A stretch of 13,779 bases of DNA from Ferruginibacter sp. (GCA_025352435.1 JANXTN010000346.1:1-13779), one strand, 5' to 3'; positions 1 to 6,984 are shown, counted from the first letter of the stretch. Made by a program: numbers and translations. The notes: generated by a model from the letters alone, not told the origin.

Positions 1-120
1 ATGTGGGTTTTGCGCAAGCACATGGCGGATATGAATCCGGAGGAAGCTTTAAATACTTTGCTAAAAAATATGAGAGGCACTAAAGACAATGCAGAGTTTT
101 TAACGAGTATGAATGGATAA
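1..120 (+). CDS. rho: Transcription termination factor Rho, C-terminal end (partial)
   Basis: An open frame runs in from the left edge and ends at TAA 118-120, giving 40 codons including the stop. The translated tail, beginning MWVLRKHMADMNPEEAL and ending EFLTSMNG, resembles the extreme C-terminus of Rho in Bacteroidota: the helix with WVLRK, then an E-A-(L/M) helix, then a T-(K/R)-D/N-N-x-E-F-L ending. Rho is a hexameric RNA helicase that ends transcription. The ATPase core lies outside the window, so the call rests on the last 39 residues only. The ATG at base 1 is internal to the gene, not the real start. A hairpin terminator follows 23 bases after the stop. Confidence 0.8.
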   Translation: MWVLRKHMADMNPEEALNTLLKNMRGTKDNAEFLTSMNG

Positions 121-143
121 AACACTCTGAAAATATAAAAATG

Positions 144-172
144 AAAGCCCTTCAAATTTTGGAGGGTTTTTT
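144..172 (+). terminator. Rho-independent terminator after rho
   Basis: AAAGCCCTTC (144-153) pairs with GGAGGGTTTT (161-170) over ten positions, two of them G-U, around a 7-base loop. A run of T follows to 172. It sits just downstream of the rho stop codon. Confidence 0.75.
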
Positions 173-210
173 ATTTGAAGCCATCAACAGTAATATCCTT
201 AATCAACATT

Positions 211-299
211 GGTCCGGCTTTCCGTAGTACTCCTCGTTGCGTTCGTACCTCACTACACTGCGGGGTACTTACTTCAATCCGGGCTATGGGTCGGCCATA
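211..299. repeat. Structured intergenic repeat element with nested stems
   Basis: This stretch is richer in G and C than its surroundings and folds as nested stems. GGTCCGG (211-217) pairs with CCGGGCT (279-285) with two wobbles. GTAGTACTCC (224-233) pairs with GGGGTACTTAC (262-272) with one bulge and one wobble. No gene frame is convincing here. It resembles dispersed REP-like intergenic elements that I recall from Chitinophagia genomes; that link is from memory. It lies between rho and the CHY zinc-finger gene. Confidence 0.5.
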
Positions 300-358
300 A
301 ATCTTTTTTCAACTTTTATTGACTGCTTGCTATAATTTCCTCGCTTCCATCTTCACGT

Positions 359-393
359 CCTCCCTCTCCTCGGGAAAGGGAACGAGGGTGAGG
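359..393. repeat. Short imperfect palindromic repeat upstream of the zinc-finger gene
   Basis: CCTCCCTC (359-366) faces GAGGGTGAGG (384-393), an imperfect inverted repeat separated by 17 bases including GGGAAAGGGA. Its composition differs sharply from the flanks, and it looks like one of the CCCTCTCC/GGAGAGGG-type dispersed repeats common in Bacteroidota. It overlaps a 5' extension of the next open frame, which argues against starting that gene upstream of 409. Confidence 0.4.
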
Positions 394-408
394 CTGTATC
401 TTCGCTCC

Positions 409-741
409 ATGAAAATTCCCATCCACGGAAAACTAACTGACTCCTTTACCCGCTGTCAGCATTATCATTCTCCATTAGATATTATTGCTATAAAGTTTAA
501 ATGCTGCCATGATTATTATGCATGTATTCATTGCCATGAAGAAACCGCAGAGCACAACATTGTTTTATGGCCGCAAAAAGAATGGAATACAAAAGCAATA
601 CTTTGCGGTGAATGCAAAAATGAAATAACCATTAATGCCTACCTAAGTTGTGATTATAAATGTCCAAATTGCAGTAGTGCTTTCAACCCTAAGTGTAGCA
701 ATCACAATCATTTTTATTTTGAAACACATCCAGGTTGGTAA
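409..741 (+). CDS. CHY-type zinc finger protein
   Basis: A 110-residue protein packed with metal ligands: C16, H18, H20, C32-C33, C39, C42-H43, H49, C66, C69, C81, C85, C88, C96, H99 and H101. The order C-x-H-x-H ... CC ... CxxCH ... CxxC ... C..CxxC ... C-x2-H-x-H matches the CHY zinc-finger family (PF05495), in which the bundle binds several zinc ions. Bacterial members are short stand-alone proteins of unknown role; the yeast relative Hot13 works in mitochondrial import redox. The frame stays open upstream to a TTG at 319, but that part encodes repeat sequence (359-393) and no conserved residues, so ATG 409 (MKIPIHGKL) is preferred. No clear ribosome binding site is visible. It stands alone between rho and msrB. 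Confidence 0.82.
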   Translation: MKIPIHGKLTDSFTRCQHYHSPLDIIAIKFKCCHDYYACIHCHEETAEHNIVLWPQKEWNTKAILCGECKNEITINAYLSCDYKCPNCSSAFNPKCSNHNHFYFETHPGW

Positions 742-863
742 CTATAACAAAACAATATTTGCATTTAATACAGTTGTAATTTTCTATAACATAATTTTAT
801 GTAATTAAGGTTGTCTATTCTCGTATGTAGATTATTAAAACAAATCAACTTAAAAAATAACTA

Positions 864-1373
864 ATGAAACAGTACTTAACAGCTTTTTTTGCATTGATCA
901 TTGTGGCAAGTGCGTGCACTGCGCAACAATCCAACAAACAGTCAAACAAACAAACATCCAAACAAAGTGGAAAACCAGTGTTTGCCAAAGGCAAAACAGA
1001 AGACGAATGGAAAAAGGTTTTAACGCCAACACAGTATGAAATAATGGTAAAGCGTGGTACAGAATCTCCCTTTAATAATCCATATTACAACAATCATGAA
1101 AAAGGTTTTTATGTAAGCGCAGCTACCGGCGATACTTTATTCTCATCTGAAACAAAATTTGAATCAGGTACAGGATGGCCTAGTTTCTATGCTCCTGTTG
1201 CTAACAATAAGGTAACTGTTGTAAAAGATGAGAGTTATGGTATGTCACGTGACGAAATTGTAGAAACCAGTACAGGTCTGCATTTGGGTCATGTATTTAA
1301 TGATGGGCCTAAACCAACCGGTTTAAGGTATTGCATGAACTCGGCAGCATTTAAATTTGTAAAGAGCAAATAA
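864..1373 (+). CDS. msrB: Peptide-methionine (R)-S-oxide reductase, lipoprotein form
   Basis: A 169-residue MsrB, which reduces methionine-R-sulfoxide in proteins. The N-terminus is a hydrophobic signal peptide ending in a lipobox-like VASAC, so C18 is the likely lipidation site and the enzyme would sit in the periplasm. Residues 19-38 are a Q/N/K/S-rich linker. The MsrB domain follows: GTES-PF (65-70), SGTGWPSF (101-108), [10 protein letters not shown] (140-149) and RYCMNSAAF (155-163) with catalytic C157. The four zinc cysteines of classical MsrB are replaced (S85, T88, E134, T137 by alignment from memory). C18 and C157 are the only cysteines, so the mature protein has no free resolving cysteine. 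It is followed by its own terminator and appears monocistronic. Confidence 0.93.
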   Translation: MKQYLTAFFALIIVASACTAQQSNKQSNKQTSKQSGKPVFAKGKTEDEWKKVLTPTQYEIMVKRGTESPFNNPYYNNHEKGFYVSAATGDTLFSSETKFESGTGWPSFYAPVANNKVTVVKDESYGMSRDEIVETSTGLHLGHVFNDGPKPTGLRYCMNSAAFKFVKSK

Positions 1374-1391
1374 TAATAATAAATTTTATTT

Positions 1392-1427
1392 GCCTCAACC
1401 TTTAATTTAGGTTGAGGCTTTTTTTTA
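1392..1427 (+). terminator. Strong intrinsic terminator after msrB
   Basis: A perfect 9-bp stem, GCCTCAACC (1392-1400) with GGTTGAGGC (1410-1418), has a 9-base loop and is followed by eight T (1419-1426). The T tract overlaps the stop codon of the converging minus-strand MFS frame. The minus-strand tail is only A/T-rich, so action in that direction is less certain. Confidence 0.9.
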
Positions 1428-2042
1428 TTGAAACTCGGCATTCTTTTTCAGCACAGGCAGCAACCACATGATTATTGCCGCTATAAACATACTCACTCCG
1501 CCGGTTAAAATAATGAGATTGCTCTCTCCACCAAATACATATTTATTTAAATACCCTAATAAAAAAGCTGCCGTTACCTGCGGAATAACTACAGAAAAAT
1601 TGAAAACAGCAAAGTAGGAAGTCATTTTGTCCTCAGCTGCTATGCTGCTTATAATACTGTATGGGGTGGTGGAAATACTACTCCAGGCAATTCCAATAAA
1701 TGCAAACGATACAAACAATAAATATTTATCAGTAATAAAAAACATTAACAGCAAGCCTGCACTTCCTGCAAACAATGCAAAAGCGTGTACCTTTTGAACT
1801 GTAATTTTCTTCTGTATCTTAGGTAAATAAAACGTGAGTACCGCCGCCAATAAACTATAAAATGCAAAGCAAATTCCTACCCAGCTTGTTCCGTTTTCAA
1901 AACTTAAGCTTTCAGCATCTGTAGTTTTAAAAATGTATCTAGTAATAACAGGTGTTGCATAAATCCACAAAGAAAATAAGCCCAGCCATGTAAAAAATTG
2001 AACTACAAAAAGCGGTAATAAATGTTTAAAAATTTTGAACAT
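1425..2042 (-). pseudogene. MFS transporter, C-terminal half only (probable remnant)
   Basis: The frame encodes 205 residues with about six hydrophobic spans (near 8-29, 52-74, 86-102, 107-128, 142-166, 176-196). The opening PLFVVQFFTWLGLFSLWIYATP resembles the start of the second six-helix bundle of sugar-type MFS carriers (GPH/SLC45-like), which are usually 430-460 residues with 12 helices. An in-frame stop (2070-2072, read on the minus strand) lies ten codons before the first ATG, with no alternative start between. The divergent mnmH promoter begins about 60 bp upstream, so there is no room for the missing half. I infer a 5'-truncated remnant. A functional half-size dimeric carrier is possible because the surviving frame has no internal stop. 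Confidence 0.6.
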
Positions 2043-2100
2043 GCAGTAAATGTAATAAAATACACCGCTTTATTCTTTCCGCCAAACAGCATTAGTGCTG

Positions 2101-2108
2101 TATTTTTG
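2101..2108 (+). promoter_or_regulatory. Bacteroidota -7 promoter element for the mnmH operon
   Basis: TATTTTTG fits the TAnnTTTG consensus of the Bacteroidota primary sigma factor. It ends 13 bases before ATG 2122, so transcription would begin around 2113-2115 with a very short leader. A clear TTTG -33 partner is not evident. Its position rules out the GTG start at 2095. Confidence 0.55.
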
Positions 2109-2121
2109 CACCCTACTTATT

Positions 2122-3270
2122 ATGGTCGTTAATAAAATCAGCATCGAAGAATTTTTACTGCTTGCAAAGAACCTACCCGTGTTTGATGTGCGTAGCCCCG
2201 GTGAATACAACCATGCGCATATTCCAACTGCTTTTAATCTGCCATTGTTTAGTGATGAAGAAAGAGCGCAAGTGGGAACTACTTACAAACAACAGAGCAG
2301 AGAAAATGCTATAAAAATTGGTCTCGATTTTTTTGGACCGAACATGAGAGGAATGGTAGAAAAGGTAGAGGAGATGGTGGCGAGTTACGAGTTGGGGGTT
2401 AAGGGTTTAAAGAATCTAAAAAAAACCAACTCATTAACAAAGAATAATAGGGTAGAAAACTCGCAACTCATCAACACGCAACTCGCAACTGTAAAACCTG
2501 CAACCATCCTCATTCACTGTTGGCGTGGCGGCATGCGAAGTGCAGCTGTTGCTTGGTTGTTAAATCTGTATGGATACAAAGTTTATACATTGGTCGGTGG
2601 TTACAAATCTTACAGAAACTGGGTACTTCAACAGTTTACCAAAGAATACAATTTTAAAATCATTGGGGGTTATACCGGCAGTGGAAAAACATTGCTGTTG
2701 CATGCTTTAGCGAAACAGCATTCAAGCATTGTAGATTTAGAAGGCTTGGCCCACCACAAAGGGTCTGCTTTGGGTGCATTAGGAAATCCTCCACAACCCA
2801 CACAGGAAATGTTTGAAAATCGTTTAGCCACACAACTATCAACTATCAACCACTTACCATCAACTACCATCTATTTGGAAGATGAAAGCCAGCGTATAGG
2901 CAACTTACAAATTCCAATGCCGCTGTGGTATTGCATGCGCAAAGCAACGGTTTATTTTGTTGATATTCCTTTTGAAGAAAGACTCAATTATCTTACTGAA
3001 GAATATGGAGTTCATCCCAAAGAGCAACTTGTAAATGCCATTATGCGCATACAAAAACGGCTTGGTGGTTTAGAAACAAAAACGGCCATTAATTTTTTGC
3101 TGGAAAATAATTTTAAAGAAAGTTTTCGCATATTGTTACACTATTACGATAAGTGGTATACAAAGAGTTTATACAACAGAGAAAATGCAGAAGAGCTTAT
3201 AAAAAAAATTCCTGCAACTGCTGTAAACACGCAACAAAATATTGAATTAATAAAACTGAATAATAATTAA
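2122..3270 (+). CDS. mnmH: tRNA 2-selenouridine synthase
   Basis: A 382-residue rhodanese-plus-ATPase protein of the MnmH/SelU/YbbB family. It exchanges sulfur for selenium on 2-thiouridine at wobble position 34 of some tRNAs, using selenophosphate. The rhodanese domain starts [16 protein letters not shown] and carries the active-site loop HCWRGGMRS with C133. The P-loop GGYTGSGKT is at 182-190, followed by [14 protein letters not shown] and EDESQRIG, all family hallmarks. ATG 2122 is chosen over GTG 2095 because a promoter element overlaps the extension. The region between the KQQSRENA helix and C133 is about 35-40 residues longer than I expect and is encoded by repeat DNA (2380-2490). The stop is one base before selD, so the two are cotranscribed. 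Confidence 0.95.
   Translation: MVVNKISIEEFLLLAKNLPVFDVRSPGEYNHAHIPTAFNLPLFSDEERAQVGTTYKQQSRENAIKIGLDFFGPNMRGMVEKVEEMVASYELGVKGLKNLKKTNSLTKNNRVENSQLINTQLATVKPATILIHCWRGGMRSAAVAWLLNLYGYKVYTLVGGYKSYRNWVLQQFTKEYNFKIIGGYTGSGKTLLLHALAKQHSSIVDLEGLAHHKGSALGALGNPPQPTQEMFENRLATQLSTINHLPSTTIYLEDESQRIGNLQIPMPLWYCMRKATVYFVDIPFEERLNYLTEEYGVHPKEQLVNAIMRIQKRLGGLETKTAINFLLENNFKESFRILLHYYDKWYTKSLYNRENAEELIKKIPATAVNTQQNIELIKLNNN
2380..2490 (+). repeat. In-frame repeat-derived insertion within mnmH
   Basis: GCGAGTTACGAGTTG (2380-2394) at one end faces ACTCGCAACTCATC-type copies (2459-2473) and CAACTCGCAACT (2479-2490) at the other. The arms are complementary over about 12 bases with one wobble. The GAGTT(A/G)CGAGTTG unit is the sort of simple dispersed repeat seen in Bacteroidota intergenic regions. 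Here it is read through in frame as roughly residues 87-124, a low-complexity segment (ASYELGV ... [12 protein letters not shown]) with no counterpart in the E. coli protein as I recall it. Confidence 0.55.
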
Positions 3271-3271
3271 G

Positions 3272-4312
3272 ATGAGCGAAATAAAACTTACACAATATTC
3301 ACATGGCGCAGGCTGCGGTTGTAAAATTTCTCCGCAGGTTTTGGATGTTATTCTAAAAGGCAATATTGCTATGCCTGATAATGATAAATTAATTGTGGGT
3401 AACCATAGTAAAGATGACGCTGCCGTGCTTGATATGGGTAATGGCACCGCACTTATTTCCACTACGGATTTTTTTATGCCGATCGTAGATGATCCGTTTA
3501 ATTTTGGTCGGATAGCTTCTGCGAATGCCATCAGCGATGTGTATGCAATGGGTGGCAAACCAGTGCTTGCTATAGCAATTTTAGGATGGCCAATAAATAA
3601 GTTAGCTCCCGAAGTTGCGCAACAGGTGATAGATGGTGCAAGAAGTATTTGCAAAGAGGCTGGTATTTCATTGGCAGGTGGGCATAGTATAGATTCGCCT
3701 GAACCAATTTTTGGGCTTGCAGTGAATGGCATTATGAATATAGAAAACATAAAGCAAAACAACAAAGCGCAGATAGGCGATCTATTGTTTCTTACCAAAC
3801 CAATCGGCGTAGGAATTCTTACCACCGCAGAAAAAAAATCATTGCTAAAAGACGAGCATAAAAACCTTGCAGCAAACCAAATGATGCAATTAAATAAAGT
3901 CGGTGAAGCTATTGGTAAGTTATCATCCGTCACTGCAATGACTGATGTTACAGGCTTTGGCTTGCTTGGTCACCTTACAGAAATGGCTGAAGGAAGTGGC
4001 TTAAGTGCAGTTGTAAATTTTGAAGCTGTGCCACTAATTAATCCTTCTATTAAGGAATACATTGCCCAGAGTTGTGTGCCGGGTGGCACAAACAGAAACC
4101 GTGATAGCTATGGCCATAAGATTGCAGCGCTTACAGAAGAACAATGGGCGATATTGGCAGACCCACAAACGAGTGGTGGATTACTGATTGCGGTAAATAA
4201 AGATGGTGCAGATGATTTGATAAAAGTATTAAGTGAAAATGGTCTTGAAGCTTTTACAACTCCTATCGGTCATTTAGTGGAACAACAGAGAAAAGTTGTA
4301 AGTGTTCAATAA
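3272..4312 (+). CDS. selD: Selenide, water dikinase (selenophosphate synthetase)
   Basis: A 346-residue SelD that makes selenophosphate from selenide and ATP. The N-terminal loop [13 protein letters not shown] holds the catalytic cysteine (C15, equivalent to E. coli C17) and K18; it is a cysteine, not a selenocysteine codon. ATP/metal motifs follow: [35 protein letters not shown] and [12 protein letters not shown], with DPQTSGGLL near the C-terminus. The whole length aligns by eye with E. coli SelD without gaps of note. The ATG lies one base after the mnmH stop, so translation is probably coupled. Its neighbour mnmH is the only selenophosphate user visible in this window. Confidence 0.97.
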   Translation: MSEIKLTQYSHGAGCGCKISPQVLDVILKGNIAMPDNDKLIVGNHSKDDAAVLDMGNGTALISTTDFFMPIVDDPFNFGRIASANAISDVYAMGGKPVLAIAILGWPINKLAPEVAQQVIDGARSICKEAGISLAGGHSIDSPEPIFGLAVNGIMNIENIKQNNKAQIGDLLFLTKPIGVGILTTAEKKSLLKDEHKNLAANQMMQLNKVGEAIGKLSSVTAMTDVTGFGLLGHLTEMAEGSGLSAVVNFEAVPLINPSIKEYIAQSCVPGGTNRNRDSYGHKIAALTEEQWAILADPQTSGGLLIAVNKDGADDLIKVLSENGLEAFTTPIGHLVEQQRKVVSVQ

Positions 4313-4321
4313 TATATTTCT

Positions 4322-4570
4322 ATGAAACTTTCTTTAGGGGAAATATTGGGCTCTGTAGGTGTAGCGATTTTGTTGTTAGCTTTCCTAATGAATCTTTTAA
4401 AGAAATGGCAACAGGATAATTTACGCTATATTTTATTGAATATTATTGGTGCAGCATTATCCTGTGCATCCAGCATAGTCATTCATTTTTTGCCATTCAT
4501 TATTCTAGAAGCCACCTGGACAATCGTGTCCATCTTAGCACTCATAAAATTTTTTAAGCATCGGGGTTAA
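4322..4570 (+). CDS. Small membrane protein, CBU_0592-like
   Basis: An 82-residue protein with three hydrophobic stretches (about 6-26, 35-55, 57-77) and a basic end (KFFKHRG). The pattern LG..LGSVGVAILLLAF, a short polar turn with LRY.LLNIIGAAL, then a final helix with LEATWTIVSILAL resembles the small CBU_0592-like membrane domain found in many bacteria; its function is unknown. It starts nine bases after selD and is probably the third gene of the operon. Nothing in the sequence ties it to selenium metabolism. Its last 17 bases overlap the end of the converging pterin dehydratase gene. Confidence 0.75.
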   Translation: MKLSLGEILGSVGVAILLLAFLMNLLKKWQQDNLRYILLNIIGAALSCASSIVIHFLPFIILEATWTIVSILALIKFFKHRG

Positions 4571-4793
4571 GCTCATCTATTTGCTTGGCAAGTTTTTTAT
4601 CCTTCTCGGTGATTGTATCGTCCGCATCATGTGTGCTTAACCAAATTTCAACTTTGTTGTAAGTGTTTTTCCAGGTTGGGTGATGGGCTGCTTTTTCTGC
4701 GAGCAATGCAACGCTTGTCATAAATGAAAATGCATCTACAAAAGTTTTGAATTCAAATTTGCGGTATAATTTTCCTGCTTTTTCTTTCCACAT
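4554..4793 (-). CDS. 4a-hydroxytetrahydrobiopterin dehydratase (pterin carbinolamine dehydratase)
   Basis: A 79-residue protein with the PCD signature: F-x-FMT-x-VALLAEKAAHHPTW (H37, H38, P39, W41), then NKVEIWLSTHDADDTITEKD with H55-D56. The enzyme dehydrates 4a-hydroxy-tetrahydropterin, recycling the cofactor of aromatic amino acid hydroxylases; no hydroxylase gene is in view. It is shorter than the 95-115 residues of many PCDs, but the catalytic histidines and the loop are all present, and short forms are usual as I recall in this phylum. It begins ten bases after the IPExxxVDY gene and is probably cotranscribed with it. The 3' end overlaps the small membrane protein gene by 17 bases. Confidence 0.92.
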   Translation of the reverse strand: MWKEKAGKLYRKFEFKTFVDAFSFMTSVALLAEKAAHHPTWKNTYNKVEIWLSTHDADDTITEKDKKLAKQIDELNPDA

Positions 4794-4803
4794 AAAATTT
4801 GTT

Positions 4804-5238
4804 TTAAAGAATTAGAAACTGTTTGTTTTTTATTTTTTCGTTGGTCATTTCTGTTACCAATTGCACTGCATGTAACAATCGCAGTGACTGTATCAAAACA
4901 CTCACTTCTTCTTTTTCCATTTCTTCTCCTTTTGCGAGCCACAAATAATCGAGGTGCTTAAATTCAGGTAATAAATATTCACCATCATCTTCATTGTTGT
5001 ACAAGTAATGCACCAATGTAGACCCAGGCACAACGTATTCGTAAATAGAAAAGAAATAGTTGCGTTCTTTTTTTCTGAGTTGTATTTCTAAGCTATGGTT
5101 TATTTTAAACTGATGGCCAAGCGCTTGGTTTATATGCCAGCTAAACTGGTAATCTTTTATGGGCGCAACGATACCGAGCAAACGGGTGCTCTCAAAAAAT
5201 TCTTCAATAAGCGTTTCGGTATCTATTTTAAGTTTCAT
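4804..5238 (-). CDS. IPExxxVDY family protein
   Basis: A 144-residue soluble protein without a signal peptide. Near residues 89-97 it carries LLPEFKHLDYLWL, a variant of the I-P-E-x3-(V/I/L)-D-Y/F motif that names this Bacteroidota family. Upstream, LLGIVAPIKDYQFSWHINQAL is also typical: the family usually has a 'G-I-x-...-DY-x-L-x-W-x-(L/I)N' segment. Function is unknown. The pterin dehydratase gene follows after ten bases. The start ATG lies 14 bases downstream (minus sense) of the palindromic repeat at 5253-5332, leaving little room for a normal promoter, so it may be read from within or beyond that repeat. Confidence 0.8.
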   Translation of the reverse strand: MKLKIDTETLIEEFFESTRLLGIVAPIKDYQFSWHINQALGHQFKINHSLEIQLRKKERNYFFSIYEYVVPGSTLVHYLYNNEDDGEYLLPEFKHLDYLWLAKGEEMEKEEVSVLIQSLRLLHAVQLVTEMTNEKIKNKQFLIL

Positions 5239-5252
5239 TATTATTATTTTCC

Positions 5253-5332
5253 ACCGCAGAGAAAATGAGTTGAAAGAGGTTGCGCAGAGATTAGCTTCTC
5301 TGCGATCTCCATTTTCTTTGCTCCTCTGCGGT
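5253..5332. repeat. Nested palindromic repeat (CCGCAGAG type)
   Basis: Three nested arms are visible. Outer: ACCGCAGAG (5253-5261) with CTCTGCGGT (5324-5332). Middle: GAAAATG (5261-5267) with CATTTTC (5310-5316). Inner: CGCAGAGA (5283-5290) with TCTCTGCG (5297-5304) around the loop TTAGCT. The whole 80-bp unit could form one long hairpin. It fills the gap between the M28 peptidase stop and the IPExxxVDY start and may protect or end the peptidase transcript. A degraded copy of its left half seems present at 9975-10010. Confidence 0.7.
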
Positions 5333-5339
5333 AATGCTC

Positions 5340-6959
5340 CTAGAAAGTCACCATAAATTCCAACAACTCTTTCCCTCTCATCAATTTCACTTTTGTACTT
5401 TCTCCTTTATTAAATTTATTCAGTGCATCCATATAAGTTTGAACGTCGCTAAACTTATGCTCACCTAATTGCATGAGTATATCTCCGGTTTTTATACCCG
5501 CTTTAATTGCGGGGCGGTTTTCTGAAACGCCATCTACCATTACGCCATTTCCTGTAAATGTATAATCAGGCATAATTCCTAAACTTACTTTAAAACTGCT
5601 TTTACCCATCGATACTTCTCTGGTTTTTGTAAAAGCAAGTTTCTCCATTTCGTTTGTTTGCGCAATAATATTCTCTATGTATCGAATGATTTTGAGTTCT
5701 CCTTCATAATTTATTTTATCTGCATCATCTGTGGGTTTGTGATAATCTTTGTGGCTGCCGGTAAAGAAAAACAAAACGGGAATTTCTTTTTTGTAAAAGG
5801 AAGTATGATCGCTTGGTCCGCTACCGCTGCTGTCTGCATTTATTTTAAAATATGCATCTTTTGTATTGATGATTTTCCCCCATGTTGGTGAAGTTCCATA
5901 ACCACCAATAGTAAGGCCGTGTGTGCTGTCATTTAGTCTGCCCACCATGTCCATGTTAATCATGTAATTAAGGGTTTTTAAATCAAGCCCTGCATGATCG
6001 GTAAAATATTTTGAACCAAACAGACCAAGTTCCTCGCCGGAAAAAGAAACAAATAAATAATTGTATTTTTTATAAGTCGATTTTTTTAATCTGTTGGCCA
6101 GTTCAATTAATGCTGCAGTGCCGCTTGCATTATCATCTGCACCATTGTGTATCATTGGTGTGCTGCCGGTATACAAAAAGTTGTGGTCTTCGCCATAACC
6201 AAGGTGGTCGTAATGTGCACCAAGAATGATTGTGTTTGTTGCTTTGTTATTAATATAACCAATTACATTATGACCATATTTTATTTTAGCAGAAATAGAA
6301 ACAGACAATGTTGCAGCCTGTAAACCTTGTGTAAGATTATTTCTTAAAATACCTTTTCCGTAAATAACCGGAATAGAAAGGGTCGGTGTTTTATCTTTCT
6401 CATCAAATTTCAAATCATCTTTTATTGTACTGCTATTTGTAAATATTACCAGTTTTTTGTTTTTTGAAATCTCATCTTTACAAAAACTCATTATCCTTTC
6501 TTTTAAATTGAAATGGGGATTGTTTTGATTTTCTTTTAATAAATCTGCTAGATCAAAAAATGTAATATTTTTTTTAATTGTTTCAAGTTTTGTTGCAGCA
6601 ATGTTTCCTGAAAATGCGAAAGGAAAATAATGTTTATTTTCTGTGTAAGCAATATCTCCAATTACCAATGAAGTGTTGGGGTCTATTTCTCTTCCTTCAT
6701 TTACTTCAAATTCCTGCACATATTTATTGTCAGCCGTAAAAGTTTTTAATCCTGCTTTTTTAAATGCTGTTTGTATAAATTCATATGCTAGTTTTTCTCC
6801 TGCTGTGCCTGTACGCCTTCCTTCTAATTTATCATCTGCGAGATAATTGATATTCTTTTTTAAAGATGCTATTACTGCGGCTTCGTTACTGCTCTTTTGT
6901 TGTGCTAGCACAATAAAGCAGTTTAGAAGTAATACTATAAAAAAGCAGTATGGTTTCAT
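5340..6959 (-). CDS. Secreted M28 family zinc aminopeptidase with C-terminal PDZ domain
   Basis: A 539-residue exported peptidase. Residues 1-20 form a signal peptide ending VLAQQ. The M28 core carries the co-catalytic zinc set: HYDH (H249), GADDNASG (D275), catalytic SGEELG (E309/E310), NMDMVG (D337) and DYHKPTDD (H407). Between about 60 and 235 is a less conserved PA-like insert. Residues 463-538 form a PDZ-like domain (GVSENRPAIKAGIKTGDILMQLG). Members cleave N-terminal residues from peptides in the periplasm or outside. A longer frame reaches 7025, but the signal peptide begins at 6959 and a TAnnTTTG promoter lies at 6977-6984, so 6959 is the start. It ends just short of the palindromic repeat. 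Confidence 0.92.
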   Translation of the reverse strand: MKPYCFFIVLLLNCFIVLAQQKSSNEAAVIASLKKNINYLADDKLEGRRTGTAGEKLAYEFIQTAFKKAGLKTFTADNKYVQEFEVNEGREIDPNTSLVIGDIAYTENKHYFPFAFSGNIAATKLETIKKNITFFDLADLLKENQNNPHFNLKERIMSFCKDEISKNKKLVIFTNSSTIKDDLKFDEKDKTPTLSIPVIYGKGILRNNLTQGLQAATLSVSISAKIKYGHNVIGYINNKATNTIILGAHYDHLGYGEDHNFLYTGSTPMIHNGADDNASGTAALIELANRLKKSTYKKYNYLFVSFSGEELGLFGSKYFTDHAGLDLKTLNYMINMDMVGRLNDSTHGLTIGGYGTSPTWGKIINTKDAYFKINADSSGSGPSDHTSFYKKEIPVLFFFTGSHKDYHKPTDDADKINYEGELKIIRYIENIIAQTNEMEKLAFTKTREVSMGKSSFKVSLGIMPDYTFTGNGVMVDGVSENRPAIKAGIKTGDILMQLGEHKFSDVQTYMDALNKFNKGESTKVKLMRGKELLEFMVTF

Positions 6960-6976
6960 ATTTTCTTTGTTGTTAG

Positions 6977-6984
6977 CAAAGATA
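6977..6984 (-). promoter_or_regulatory. -7 promoter element for the M28 peptidase
   Basis: On the minus strand this reads TATCTTTG, an exact TAnnTTTG match, followed by 17 bases to the ATG at 6959. The expected transcription start near 6971 supports the short form of the peptidase. No clear -33 TTTG was found. Confidence 0.55.

Noticed and set aside
319..408. TTG-initiated 5' extension of the CHY zinc-finger frame
   Set aside because: The extra 30 residues come from repeat DNA (359-393), lack family motifs and need a rare start codon; ATG 409 fits homologues.
2095..2121. GTG start for mnmH nine codons upstream
   Set aside because: The extension overlaps the TAnnTTTG promoter element and adds residues absent from the family.
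3247..3933. 228-codon minus-strand open frame opposite selD
   Set aside because: It is antisense to a fully conserved selD, with no recognisable domain; a shadow frame.
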